A stretch of DNA of 22,629 nucleotides from Terrimesophilobacter sp036565765. Lineage in GTDB: Bacteria > Actinomycetota > Actinomycetes > Actinomycetales > Microbacteriaceae. Shown here in pieces: positions 8,033 through 16,300 of the stretch (its first letter is position 1; each line of letters starts with the position of its first letter). A program made the position numbers and the translations under genes. Location: NCBI RefSeq assembly GCF_036565765.1, contig NZ_DATCXP010000039.1; one strand, written 5' to 3'. The notes under the pieces were generated by a model. The model did no database searches. It saw only the letters and a program-made list of their open reading frames with translations, and was not told where the DNA came from.

Positions 8033-8860
8033 TCATCCGGCTTTCCTGCGCAGCAGGTCGGCCACGACCGCGGGAACCGCCGCGCACAGCTCCAGCACAG
8101 TGAACGCCCCACCACCGCTCGCGTACTCCGCGGCGAGCCCATGGATGACGCTCGCCGTTGCGGCGAGCCTCGCGAGCACTCCGATGTCGGCGGCGATCTC
8201 CCCCGCGTGCGTTGCCACGAGCGCACCAAGGATCCCGCCGAGTGCGTCACCGGTCCCCGCCGTGGCGAGCCAGGTCGTCGGCGCCTCCACCGCGAAGCTG
8301 CCTCCTGGTCCGGCGATGTGCGTCAGGTGGCCTTTCAGCAGCACCGTGACGCCGAGGCTGTCCGCTGCGCGCAGGGCCCAGGTTCCCGGCTCGGCCGCGA
8401 CCTCCGCCAGATCGGTGTGCAGCAACCGCGCGAGCTCCCCATAGTGCGGTGTCACGACGACCGGGCCGGTCGCGGAACTCACCAGTTCGAGCGCTCCGGC
8501 GTCCAGTACGGCCGGGTGACCCGTCGCGAGCGCCCTCGACAGTGCGCTCGCCGTCTCGTCATCACGATGCTCGGCAGTCATGCCGGAGCCGAGCAGCCAG
8601 GCCTGAACCCGCCCTGCTGCAGTGACTGCCTCCGGGCGGCGGGCGAGCACGAGCCCGGCCGGACGCGCCGGCCCGAGATAGCGCACCATGCCGACTCCGG
8701 TGTGCAGCGCGGCGTCGACTCCGAGCACCGCCGCGCCCGGGTAGTCGTCAGAACCGGTCACGATTCCGAGCACACCGCGGGAATACTTGTCGTCCGAGGC
8801 GCGTGGCACGGCGATGAACCCGGCCGCGTCATCCGCTGTCCATGTGCTGTACGCGCTCAT
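8033..8860 (-). CDS. nnrD: ADP-dependent NAD(P)H-hydrate dehydratase
   Basis: Metabolite-repair enzyme of the ribokinase-like fold. It dehydrates the S-epimer of damaged NADHX/NADPHX back to NAD(P)H, using ADP in bacteria. The 275-aa protein has KYSRGVLGIVTGSDDYPGAA (25-44), the TPHYGELARLL motif (137-147), LLKGHLTHIAGP (174-185) and TAGTGDALGGILGAL (200-214), where Asp205 is the expected catalytic base. It is the stand-alone dehydratase form; no NnrE epimerase domain is fused and none is in the window. The ATG start lies 23 bp from the divergent acetyltransferase start. Confidence 0.92.
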   Translation of the reverse strand: MSAYSTWTADDAAGFIAVPRASDDKYSRGVLGIVTGSDDYPGAAVLGVDAALHTGVGMVRYLGPARPAGLVLARRPEAVTAAGRVQAWLLGSGMTAEHRDDETASALSRALATGHPAVLDAGALELVSSATGPVVVTPHYGELARLLHTDLAEVAAEPGTWALRAADSLGVTVLLKGHLTHIAGPGGSFAVEAPTTWLATAGTGDALGGILGALVATHAGEIAADIGVLARLAATASVIHGLAAEYASGGGAFTVLELCAAVPAVVADLLRRKAG

Positions 8861-8866
8861 GCAATC

Positions 8867-8876
8867 ACGATAGTTT
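8867..8876. promoter_or_regulatory. Overlapping divergent -10 boxes (nnrD and acetyltransferase)
   Basis: The two ATGs are separated by 23 bp. On the plus strand TAGTTT (8871-8876) ends 7 nt before ATG 8884. On the minus strand TATCGT (8867-8872) ends 6 nt before ATG 8860. Both fit TANNNT at leaderless spacing, and the hexamers share two base pairs, so polymerase should occupy only one at a time. Neither start has a Shine-Dalgarno, which agrees with leaderless translation. Confidence 0.55.
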
Positions 8877-8883
8877 GATCCGC

Positions 8884-9342
8884 ATGAGCGATGTCGCCGG
8901 ATTCTCCGTCCGCCCGGTCGAGGCGGCAGACCGCGAGCAGTGGTCGGAGCTCTACCGGGGCTATCGTGCGTTCTACCAGGAGGCCGACGACGACACCAAG
9001 GTGGCCACGACCTGGGGCTTCCTGATGGATCCGGCGAACGAGTCGAACGGGATCGTCGCCGTGGACGATTCCGGGGCGCTCATAGGCATGGCGGTGTGGC
9101 GCGAGTTCTCCCGGCCGCTCGAGGCCGACCGGGGGATCTACCTGGACGACCTGTTCGTCGCCTCCTCGGCACGCGGCCGCGGTGCCGGAGAACAGCTCAT
9201 CCGCTGGCTCGCCGACCTCGCTCGCGAGCGCGGCTTCAGCGTCGTGCGCTGGATCACCGCGGAGGACAATGCGACGGCGCGCCGCCTCTACGACCGGCTG
9301 GCCGAGTTCGGCCCGTGGGTCACCTACGACCTCGAGGTGTAG
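8884..9342 (+). CDS. GNAT-family N-acetyltransferase
   Basis: Acetyl-CoA-dependent acyltransferase of 152 aa; the substrate cannot be read from the sequence. The family core is clear: FSVRPVEAADREQW at the start, then LDDLFVASSARGRGAGEQLIRWL (88-109), whose RGRGAG (97-102) is the acetyl-CoA pyrophosphate-binding motif, then VVRWITAEDNATARRLYDRL, the usual fourth motif. ATG 8884 is chosen because the conserved fold starts directly after it; an upstream in-frame start at 8842 would run into nnrD. The -10 box 7 nt upstream suggests a leaderless mRNA. The gene ends one base from the stop of the convergent CNNM gene. Confidence 0.88.
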   Translation: MSDVAGFSVRPVEAADREQWSELYRGYRAFYQEADDDTKVATTWGFLMDPANESNGIVAVDDSGALIGMAVWREFSRPLEADRGIYLDDLFVASSARGRGAGEQLIRWLADLARERGFSVVRWITAEDNATARRLYDRLAEFGPWVTYDLEV

Positions 9343-9343
9343 T

Positions 9344-10390
9344 TCAGCGCAGGTGGCGGCGGGTCGCATCCTGCACTTCGCCGACGAGCTCCTCGATGAT
9401 GTCCTCGAGGAACAGAACGCCGCGCGCCACCCCGTTCTCGTCGAACACCCGCGCGAGATGCACACCGGAGCGGCGCATTGCGGCGAGGGCGTCCTCGAGG
9501 TCGGTGTCCTGGAAGATCGAAATCAGTCGCCGGGTCCGTTTCGGGGGCACCGGCTCGGTGAACTCGTGCGTCTCCTCGAGGTCGATCACGTCTTTGAGGT
9601 GCAGGTAGCCGGTAGGCTCTCCCTCCTCATCGATCAGCACGTAGCGCGAGAACCCGTGCTGGGCAACGGCTCGCTCGACCTGCTCGGGGGTCGCGTCCTC
9701 CGTCAGGCTCACGAGCTGGGTCATGCCGACCGCGACGTCCCGCACCTTCTTCGCACTGAACTCGAACGCCGCATTGAGCGCGCCGATGTCGTCCTTGAGG
9801 ACGCCCTCGCGCCTCGACTGGGCCACGATGTTGGCGACCTCGTCGATCGTGAACGCACTGTTCGCCTCGGACTTCGGCTCAACCCGGAACAGCCGCAGGA
9901 CGCCGTTCGCCATCGCGTTGAGCGCGACGATGATCGGGTGGAACACCTTCGACACCAGCACGAGCGGCGGCGCGAGCAGAAGCGCCGCACGATCCGGAAC
10001 CGAGAACGACAGGTTCTTCGGGACCATCTCGCCGAGCACGACGTGCAGGAACGACACGATCACGAGAGCGATCGCGAACGCGATGCCTGCGATGACGCTC
10101 TCCGGCCACCCGGTGAGCGCGAGCGGCGCCTCGAGCAGGTGGTGGATGGCCGGCTCAGAGACGTTCAGGATGAGAAGGGAGCACACCGTGATCCCCAGCT
10201 GGCTCGTCGCGAGCATGAGCGTCGCGTGCTCCATCGCGTACAGCGTGGTTTTCGCGGCACGCTTCCCGGCCCCCACGAGCGGCTCGATCTGGGAGCGGCG
10301 TGCCGAGATGACGGCGAATTCCGCGGCGACGAAGAACGCGTTGAACAGGAGAAGGATGGCGAGCCAGGCGATTCCCGACCATTCGGTCAC
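9344..10390 (-). CDS. CNNM/CorC-like membrane protein, short form (DUF21-CBS)
   Basis: Protein of 348 aa in the CNNM/HlyC-CorC family, whose characterised members affect Mg2+/Co2+ export or homeostasis. The DUF21 transmembrane domain (about 1-185) has LFNAFFVAAEFAVISARRSQIE, the TSQLGITVCSLLIL helix and the signature GEMVPKNLSFS. A CBS pair follows (about 205-340), including HGFSRYVLIDEEGEPTGYLHLKDVIDL and VFDENGVARGVLFLEDIIEELVGEV. The CorC_HlyC C-terminal domain is absent, unlike its upstream neighbour. The start overlaps the stop of the longer CNNM gene by 4 nt (ATGA), so the two are coupled and may form a heteromer (inference). The label hemolysin, often attached to this family, is historical. 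Confidence 0.9.
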   Translation of the reverse strand: MTEWSGIAWLAILLLFNAFFVAAEFAVISARRSQIEPLVGAGKRAAKTTLYAMEHATLMLATSQLGITVCSLLILNVSEPAIHHLLEAPLALTGWPESVIAGIAFAIALVIVSFLHVVLGEMVPKNLSFSVPDRAALLLAPPLVLVSKVFHPIIVALNAMANGVLRLFRVEPKSEANSAFTIDEVANIVAQSRREGVLKDDIGALNAAFEFSAKKVRDVAVGMTQLVSLTEDATPEQVERAVAQHGFSRYVLIDEEGEPTGYLHLKDVIDLEETHEFTEPVPPKRTRRLISIFQDTDLEDALAAMRRSGVHLARVFDENGVARGVLFLEDIIEELVGEVQDATRRHLR

Positions 10391-11706
10391 GAGGAATCAC
10401 CGTCCTCGTGCGGGGTCGGGGTGAAGCGGACCCTGTCGATGCGGCGACCATCCAGGCGCTCGACGCGAAACACCCCTGCCGGGACCTCGACCGTGTCGCC
10501 GACGACGGGCAGCCTGCCGAGTTCGCTCATGATGAAACCGCCAACGGTTTCGTATGGACCGTCTTCCGGCACGGCAAGGCCCGCGCGGTCAAGCAGCTCG
10601 TCCGGGCGCAGCATTCCTGGGAACGTGACCCAGTTGCGCGAGCGGACGACTCCGGCGCGAGTGCGGTCGTGCTCGTCGGAGACCTCTCCGACGAGTTCCT
10701 CGACCAGGTCCTCGAGCGTCACGACGCCCGCCGTTCCGCCGTACTCGTCGAGCACGACCGCCATCTGGTAGCCCCGGCCGCGCAGTTCGCCGAGCAGCAG
10801 GTCGAGCTTCATGGTCTCCGGCACCCTGAGGACTTCGGACTTGAGCGCCGACACCGGTACATCCGCCCGCCGCTCACGGGGAACCGCCACGGCCTGCTTG
10901 ATGTGCACGAGCCCGACGACATCGTCGATGCTGTCGTCGATGACCGGGAATCGCGAAAAACCGGTTCCCTTCGCGAGGTCGATGACGGCCTGGGCCGACG
11001 CGCTCTTGTCCACGCTTGCGACGCGAGGGCGGGGGGTCATGACATCGGCGGCGATGTGGCCGCTGAACGCGAGTGTGCGGGCGAGCAGAGTCGCCGTGTC
11101 GAGGTCGAGGCTGCCCGCCGATGCCGAGCGCCGGACCAGCGAGCGCAGTTCCTCCGCGGTGCGCGCGGAGGAGAGCTCCTCCTTCGGCTCGATCCCGAAT
11201 CCGCGCAGAATGACGTTCGCCGTGTTGTTGAGAAGCGTGACGGCTGGGCGGAACACGGCCGTGAACACGACCTGGAACGGGATCACGAGCTTCGCGGTGC
11301 GCAACGGGAGTGCCAGCGCGAAGTTCTTCGGCACGAGCTCCCCGACGATCATCGACAGCAGGGTGGCGATCGTGACCGCGACGACGCTCGCGACGACCGT
11401 GATGACCGGGGACGGCCAGCCGAGGGCGCCGAGCGGGCCGCGCAGCAGGCTGCTGATCGCCGGCTCCATCGTGAAGCCGGTGAGCAGCGTGGTGAGGGTG
11501 ATACCGAGCTGAGCGCTCGACAGGTGCGTCGAGGTCCTCTTGAGCGCACCGATCGTCATCCTCAGGCCGCGATCGCCACGGGCCTGACGCGCCTCGAGGT
11601 CGGAGCGGTCGAGATTGACGAGCGAGAATTCGGAGGCGACGAAGAATCCGGTGCCGATGGTCAGGACGAGACCGACACCGAGCATGATCAACTCATACAT
11701 CGGCAT
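10387..11706 (-). CDS. CNNM/CorC-like membrane protein, long form (DUF21-CBS-CorC_HlyC)
   Basis: Protein of 439 aa. The DUF21 domain (about 1-195) has FFVASEFSLVNLDRSDLEARQ, SSAQLGITLTTLLTGF and GELVPKNFALALPL. A CBS pair lies at about 215-340 (GFSRFPVIDDSIDDVVGLVHIKQ, and YQMAVVLDEYGGTAGVVTLEDLVEELVGEV). A CorC_HlyC domain closes the protein (about 355-430: ETVGGFIMSELGRLPVVGDTVEV). ATG 11706 is used; ATG 11700 is equally possible. It follows guaB1 by 72 nt and is coupled to the short CNNM gene. M. tuberculosis has the same order, guaB1-Rv1842c-Rv1841c, supporting orthology. Membrane cation transport or its regulation is the likely role; the ion is not evident. Confidence 0.9.
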   Translation of the reverse strand: MPMYELIMLGVGLVLTIGTGFFVASEFSLVNLDRSDLEARQARGDRGLRMTIGALKRTSTHLSSAQLGITLTTLLTGFTMEPAISSLLRGPLGALGWPSPVITVVASVVAVTIATLLSMIVGELVPKNFALALPLRTAKLVIPFQVVFTAVFRPAVTLLNNTANVILRGFGIEPKEELSSARTAEELRSLVRRSASAGSLDLDTATLLARTLAFSGHIAADVMTPRPRVASVDKSASAQAVIDLAKGTGFSRFPVIDDSIDDVVGLVHIKQAVAVPRERRADVPVSALKSEVLRVPETMKLDLLLGELRGRGYQMAVVLDEYGGTAGVVTLEDLVEELVGEVSDEHDRTRAGVVRSRNWVTFPGMLRPDELLDRAGLAVPEDGPYETVGGFIMSELGRLPVVGDTVEVPAGVFRVERLDGRRIDRVRFTPTPHEDGDSS

Positions 11707-11750
11707 TGCCGGCCGGGCACCTAGAGGGGGGGTCGTCCATTATCTCATCG

Positions 11751-11756
11751 AGTATA
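11751..11756 (-). promoter_or_regulatory. Candidate -10 box for the CNNM pair
   Basis: In an AT-richer patch between guaB1 and the CNNM genes the minus strand reads TATACT, 44 nt before ATG 11706. I see no convincing -35. If active, it would give the CNNM genes expression independent of guaB1. Confidence 0.35.
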
Positions 11757-11766
11757 TCGAGGTCAC

Positions 11767-11794
11767 GCCCGTGGGCCCCTACCAGCCCACGGGC
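11767..11794 (-). terminator. 9-bp hairpin across the guaB1 stop codon
   Basis: GCCCGTGGG (11767-11775) and CCCACGGGC (11786-11794) are perfectly complementary with a 10-nt loop. The right arm covers the last guaB1 codons and the stop lies in the loop. No U-tract follows, so it may be a weak terminator or an mRNA-end stabiliser. Confidence 0.4.
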
Positions 11795-13218
11795 AATGCT
11801 TTGCCCTCCTCGTAACCCGCGGCCGACTGGATCCCGACCAGCGCGCGCTCCCGGAACTCGAGCAGATCGCGTGCGCCGGCATAGCTCAGTGACGAGCGGA
11901 CGCCGGAGGTGATCATGTCGATGAGGTCCTCGACCGAGGGCCGGAGCGGGTCGAGGTAGATCCTGGATGAGGAGATCCCTTCGGCGAACAGGGTCTTGCG
12001 GGCGAGCTCGTAGGCGTCGAGACGGTCGAACCGGTCGCGGACCGCCTTCGTCGACGCCATGCCCCAGCTGTCCTTGTAGAGTCTCCCGCTCTCGTCGGTC
12101 TCCAACTGGCCGGGCGCCTCGATCGTTCCGGCGAACCAGGAGCCGATCATGACGGATGCCGCACCGGCTGCGAGCGCGAGCGCCACGTCCCGCGGGTACC
12201 GCACCCCGCCATCCGCCCATACCGAGACTCCGACATCCCGAGCGGCTTCTGCACACTCCAGGACGGCGGAGAACTGCGGGCGGCCGACCGCCGTCATCAT
12301 GCGTGTCGTGCACATCGCGCCGGGCCCGACTCCGACCTTGATCACGTTCGCGCCGGCCCCTGCGAGTTCGCGCACCGCCGAGGCGGTCACGACGTTGCCG
12401 GCGACGAGCGGGAGCGACAGGCCGGCGCCGGCGACGGCCCTGATCGCCCGGAGCATGGCCTCCTGATCGCCGTGGGCGGTGTCGAGCACGAGCACGTCGA
12501 CCCCGGCAGCGGCAAGCGCCTTCGCCTTGCTCGCGACGTCCCCGTTGATCCCCACCGCTGCGGCGACCTTGAGCCGGCCGCTTCCGTCGAGATTCGGCGT
12601 GTACAGGGTCGAGCGCAACGCGCTCTTGCGGCTGAGGGTTCCGATGACGTTGCCGTGGTGCATGACGGGCGCAAACTCGAGGTCGGCGGCGACCAGGAGG
12701 TCGAACGCGCTGCGCGGGTCGGTGACATCGTCGACGTCGATCGAGGCGAGCGGTCCCCTCAGAAGGTCACCGAGTCTCGCGGTCGGCATGGCGGTGGCGA
12801 GTGCCGAGGCGTCGATGCAGCCGAGGTACTCGCCGCCGGCCTCACGCAGCACGATGCCCTGGCCGACGATGGCCGGAACCAGCCGGAGCGCATCGGCCAC
12901 GGTCTCGTGCGGTGGCAGCTCGATGGGGGTGTCGTAGCCGACCTGCTGGTCCTTCACCCAGCGGATGGCCGTGTCGAGGTCCTGCAGGTGAAGGTCCTGC
13001 GGCAGCACGCCGAGTCCGCCACGCCGGGCGAGGGTCGCGGCGAGGCGCGCACCGGTCACCGAGTTCATGTTCGCCGAGACGAGCGGGATACTGGCACCGG
13101 TTCCGTCATCCGGGGCAAGGGAGACATCGAGCCTGCTCGCCACCGCCGATCGGCTCGGGACGAGGAACACATCGGAGTAGGTCAGGTCGTTGGCAGGTGT
13201 CGCCTCGTAAAACCGCAT
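11779..13218 (-). CDS. guaB1: GuaB1-family IMP dehydrogenase-related protein (probable GMP reductase)
   Basis: TIM-barrel protein of the IMPDH/GMPR family, 479 aa. The barrel is interrupted by a CBS-containing insert (about 95-205). The catalytic loop GVGPGAMCTTRMMTAVGRPQ has the nucleophilic Cys303, followed by WADGGVRYPRDVALALAAGA for the phosphate site. It aligns with the actinobacterial GuaB1 type rather than GuaB2, the essential IMP dehydrogenase; mycobacterial GuaB1 has been described as a GMP reductase in purine salvage. The frame extends upstream to 13422, but MRFYEATPANDLTYSDVFLVPSRS is the family N-terminus, so ATG 13218 is the start. TACCCT (13226-13231, minus strand) ends 7 nt before it, predicting a leaderless mRNA. 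It is followed by the CNNM pair. Confidence 0.9.
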   Translation of the reverse strand: MRFYEATPANDLTYSDVFLVPSRSAVASRLDVSLAPDDGTGASIPLVSANMNSVTGARLAATLARRGGLGVLPQDLHLQDLDTAIRWVKDQQVGYDTPIELPPHETVADALRLVPAIVGQGIVLREAGGEYLGCIDASALATAMPTARLGDLLRGPLASIDVDDVTDPRSAFDLLVAADLEFAPVMHHGNVIGTLSRKSALRSTLYTPNLDGSGRLKVAAAVGINGDVASKAKALAAAGVDVLVLDTAHGDQEAMLRAIRAVAGAGLSLPLVAGNVVTASAVRELAGAGANVIKVGVGPGAMCTTRMMTAVGRPQFSAVLECAEAARDVGVSVWADGGVRYPRDVALALAAGAASVMIGSWFAGTIEAPGQLETDESGRLYKDSWGMASTKAVRDRFDRLDAYELARKTLFAEGISSSRIYLDPLRPSVEDLIDMITSGVRSSLSYAGARDLLEFRERALVGIQSAAGYEEGKALPVGW

Positions 13219-13360
13219 GTTTTTAAGGGTAGCCGGTTCGCCAGGCGGTCGGCACAGCGCGGGCAATGCGATTAAGCTTGACCGAGGTGTGGCCCTGACG
13301 GCCACTCGCACCCAGACACTGATTACACAGACGCTGATTACAGAGAGTGGGCGGTCAGGC
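13219..13360. promoter_or_regulatory. guaB1-kgd divergent promoter region
   Basis: The region is 142 nt long. On the minus side, the guaB1 -10 TACCCT lies at 13226-13231. On the plus side, a possible -10 TAAGCT lies at 13273-13278 with a weak TCGGCA (13249-13254) 18 nt upstream. A 15-nt direct repeat lies at 13313-13342. An alternative in-frame GTG at 13289 would extend Kgd by 24 residues. Confidence 0.4.
13313..13342 (+). repeat. 15-nt tandem repeat in the kgd leader
   Basis: Two adjacent 15-nt copies, CAGACACTGATTACA (13313-13327) and CAGACGCTGATTACA (13328-13342), differ at one base. They lie 18-48 nt before the kgd GTG. They could be an operator or a simple slippage duplication. Confidence 0.75.
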
Positions 13361-16300
13361 GTGTCAAGCCAAGTTACCGAGCTGACTCCGGAGGATGGAT
13401 CTTCTGGAGAGTTCGGAGCCAACGAGTGGCTCGTTGATGAGATGTACGAGCGTTACCTCGCTGACAAGAACTCGGTCGACAGTTCCTGGTGGCCGATCCT
13501 GGAGAACTACCGGCAGATCAAGACCGATGCCGCCATCCCCGCCGTGACCCCTGAGCCGCCCCATGAGCCGGCTCCGGCAGAACCAGTTCCGGCAGAACCA
13601 GCTCCAGCAGAACCGGCTCCAGCAGAACCAGCTCCAGCAGAACCGACCCCCGTGCAGCAGTCTGCGCCGAACGGCAACCAGCCGGTCGCCCGCACCACAT
13701 CCGTGCAGGCGAAGCCCCAGCCGATCCCGGCACAGGCTCCGCCGACTCAGCCGATCGACAAGGTCGCCGCCGAGGAGACCGAGGAGCCGCAGGAGACCGT
13801 CCAGGCACTCAAGGGCATGTCGAAGTCGCTCGCCGCGAACATGGATGCGAGCCTCACGGTCCCGACCGCGACGAGCGTCCGCACGATGCCGGCGAAGCTC
13901 ATGATCGACAACCGGATCGTCATCAACAACCACCTCAAGCGGGCTCGCGGCGGCAAGGTGTCGTTCACGCACCTGATCGGCTGGGCGCTCGTGCAGGCGA
14001 TCAAGCAGTTCCCGAGCCAGAACGTGCACTACGAGGAGGTCGACGGCAAGCCCTCCGTCGTGACGCCGACGCACGTGAACCTCGGCCTCGCGATCGACAT
14101 CCCGAAGCCCGACGGCACCCGCGCCCTGCTGGTCCCGAGCATCAAGCGCGCGGACACGATGGGCTTCGGCGAGTTCCTCGCCGAATACGAGGCGCTCGTC
14201 GCGAAGGCGCGCGCCAACAAGCTCACGGCGGACGACTTCGCCGGAACAACGCTCTCCCTCACCAACCCCGGCGGCATCGGTACAGAGCACTCGGTCCCGC
14301 GACTCATGAAGGGCCAGGGCTGCATCATCGGCGCGGGAGCGCTCGAGTACCCGGCCGAGTTCCAGGGGATGTCGCAGACGACCCTCGCCGACCTCGGAAT
14401 CGGCAAGACCATCACGCTGACCTCCACCTACGACCACCGGGTCATCCAGGGCGCCGGCTCCGGCGAGTTCCTCAAGATCGTCCACGAGCTGCTCATCGGC
14501 CAGCGCCGGTTCTACGAGGACATCTTCGCGGCTCTGCGCATCCCGTACGACCCGATCCACTGGGCGGCGGACATCCACGTCGACACCGCCGACTCTGTCG
14601 ACAAGACCTCCCGCGTTCAGGAGCTCATCAACGCCTACCGCGTGCGCGGCCACCTCATGGCCGACGTCGACCCGCTCGAGTACCGCCAGCGCACCCACCC
14701 CGACCTCGAGATCTCCAGCCACGGACTCACATTCTGGGACCTCGACCGCGAGTTCGTGACCGGCGGATTCGGCGGTCGCCGCTCCGCCCTGCTGCGCGAG
14801 GTGCTCGGCATCCTGCGTGACTCGTACTGCCGCACGATCGGCATCGAGTACATGCACATCCAGGACCCGGCTGAGCGCAAGTGGATCCAGGACCACGTCG
14901 AGACGCCGTACACGAAGCCGACCCACGACGAGCAGATGCGCATCCTCGCGAAGCTCAACGAGGCAGAGGCGTTCGAGACGTTCCTGCAGACCAAGTACGT
15001 CGGCCAGAAGCGGTTCAGCCTCGAGGGCGGAGAATCGGCGATCTCGTTCCTGGATGCCGTCCTGCAGGGCGCCGCGGAGGTGGGCCTCGAGGAGGTCGCC
15101 ATCGGAATGGCGCACCGCGGCCGGCTGAACGTGCTCACGAACATCGCCGGGAAGACGTACGGGCAGATCTTCCGCGAGTTCGAGGGGACGCAGGACCCGC
15201 GCACCGTCCAGGGCTCCGGGGACGTCAAGTACCACCTCGGCACCGAGGGGACCTTCACGAGCGCGAACGGGGACCAGATCCCGGTCTATCTCGCCGCGAA
15301 CCCCTCCCACCTGGAAGCCGTCGATGCGGTGCTCTCCGGCATCGTCAGGGCGAAGCAGGACCGCAGGCCGATCGGCAGCTTCCGGGTCCTCCCGATCCTC
15401 GTCCACGGCGATGCGGCGATGGCCGGCCAGGGCGTCGTCGTCGAACTCCTGCAGATGTCCCAGCTGCGCAGCTATCGCATCGGCGGAACCATCCACCTCG
15501 TCGTCAACAACCAGGTCGGCTTCACGACGCCGCCCGGCGAAGGCCGCACCTCGGTGTACTCGACGGATGTCGCCAAGACCATCCAGGCGCCGATCTTCCA
15601 CGTGAACGGCGACGACCCCGAGGCGGTTCTCCGGGTCGCCGAGCTCGCATTCGCGTTCCGGCAGGAGTTCCACAAGGACGTCGTCATCGACCTCGTCTGC
15701 TACCGCCGCCGCGGACACAATGAGGGCGACGACCCGTCGATGACGCAGCCGCTCATGTACAACCTGATCGAGGCGAAGCGCAGCGTCCGCACGCTCTATG
15801 CCGAGGCGCTCGTCGGCCGCGGTGACATCACCGAGGCGGAATACGAGGCGGCACACGCCGACTTCCAGGACCGCCTGGAGCGTGCCTTTGCCGAGACCCA
15901 CGCCGCGCAGACCGGTTCGATGCCCATCATCGTGCAGGACGGCAACTCCATCTCCGACCTGGAACGCCCCGGCTCCCAGCAGGACGACGCCTCGGGAGAG
16001 CCCGAGACGACCGGCGTCGACGTGAGCGTGATCGCCGCGATCGGCGACGCACACGGCAATCCGCCTGCCGGCTTCACGGTGCATCCGAAGCTCCAGACCC
16101 TGCTCGCGAAGCGCGTCGAGATGAGCCGCAACGGCTCGATCGACTGGGCCTTCGCGGAACTGCTCGCGCTCGGCTCCGTGCTGCTCGAGGGCACCCCGGT
16201 GCGGATGGTCGGCCAGGACACCCGCCGAGGGACGTTCGTGCAGCGCCACGCGGTGCTCCATGACCGCCAGAACGGGCAGGAATGGCTGCCGCTGGGCAAC

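Noticed and set aside
9329..9338. 10-bp palindrome ACCTCGAGGT at the end of the acetyltransferase gene
   Set aside because: It lies in coding sequence with codons common in this genome; such short GC-rich palindromes are expected by chance.
10408..11724. Long plus-strand open frame antisense to the CNNM gene
   Set aside because: Shadow of a membrane protein gene; composition biased and no motif.
13219..13288. Extension of the Kgd N-terminus back to 13217
   Set aside because: It would overlap the guaB1 start on the other strand and has no homology to known Kgd N-termini.
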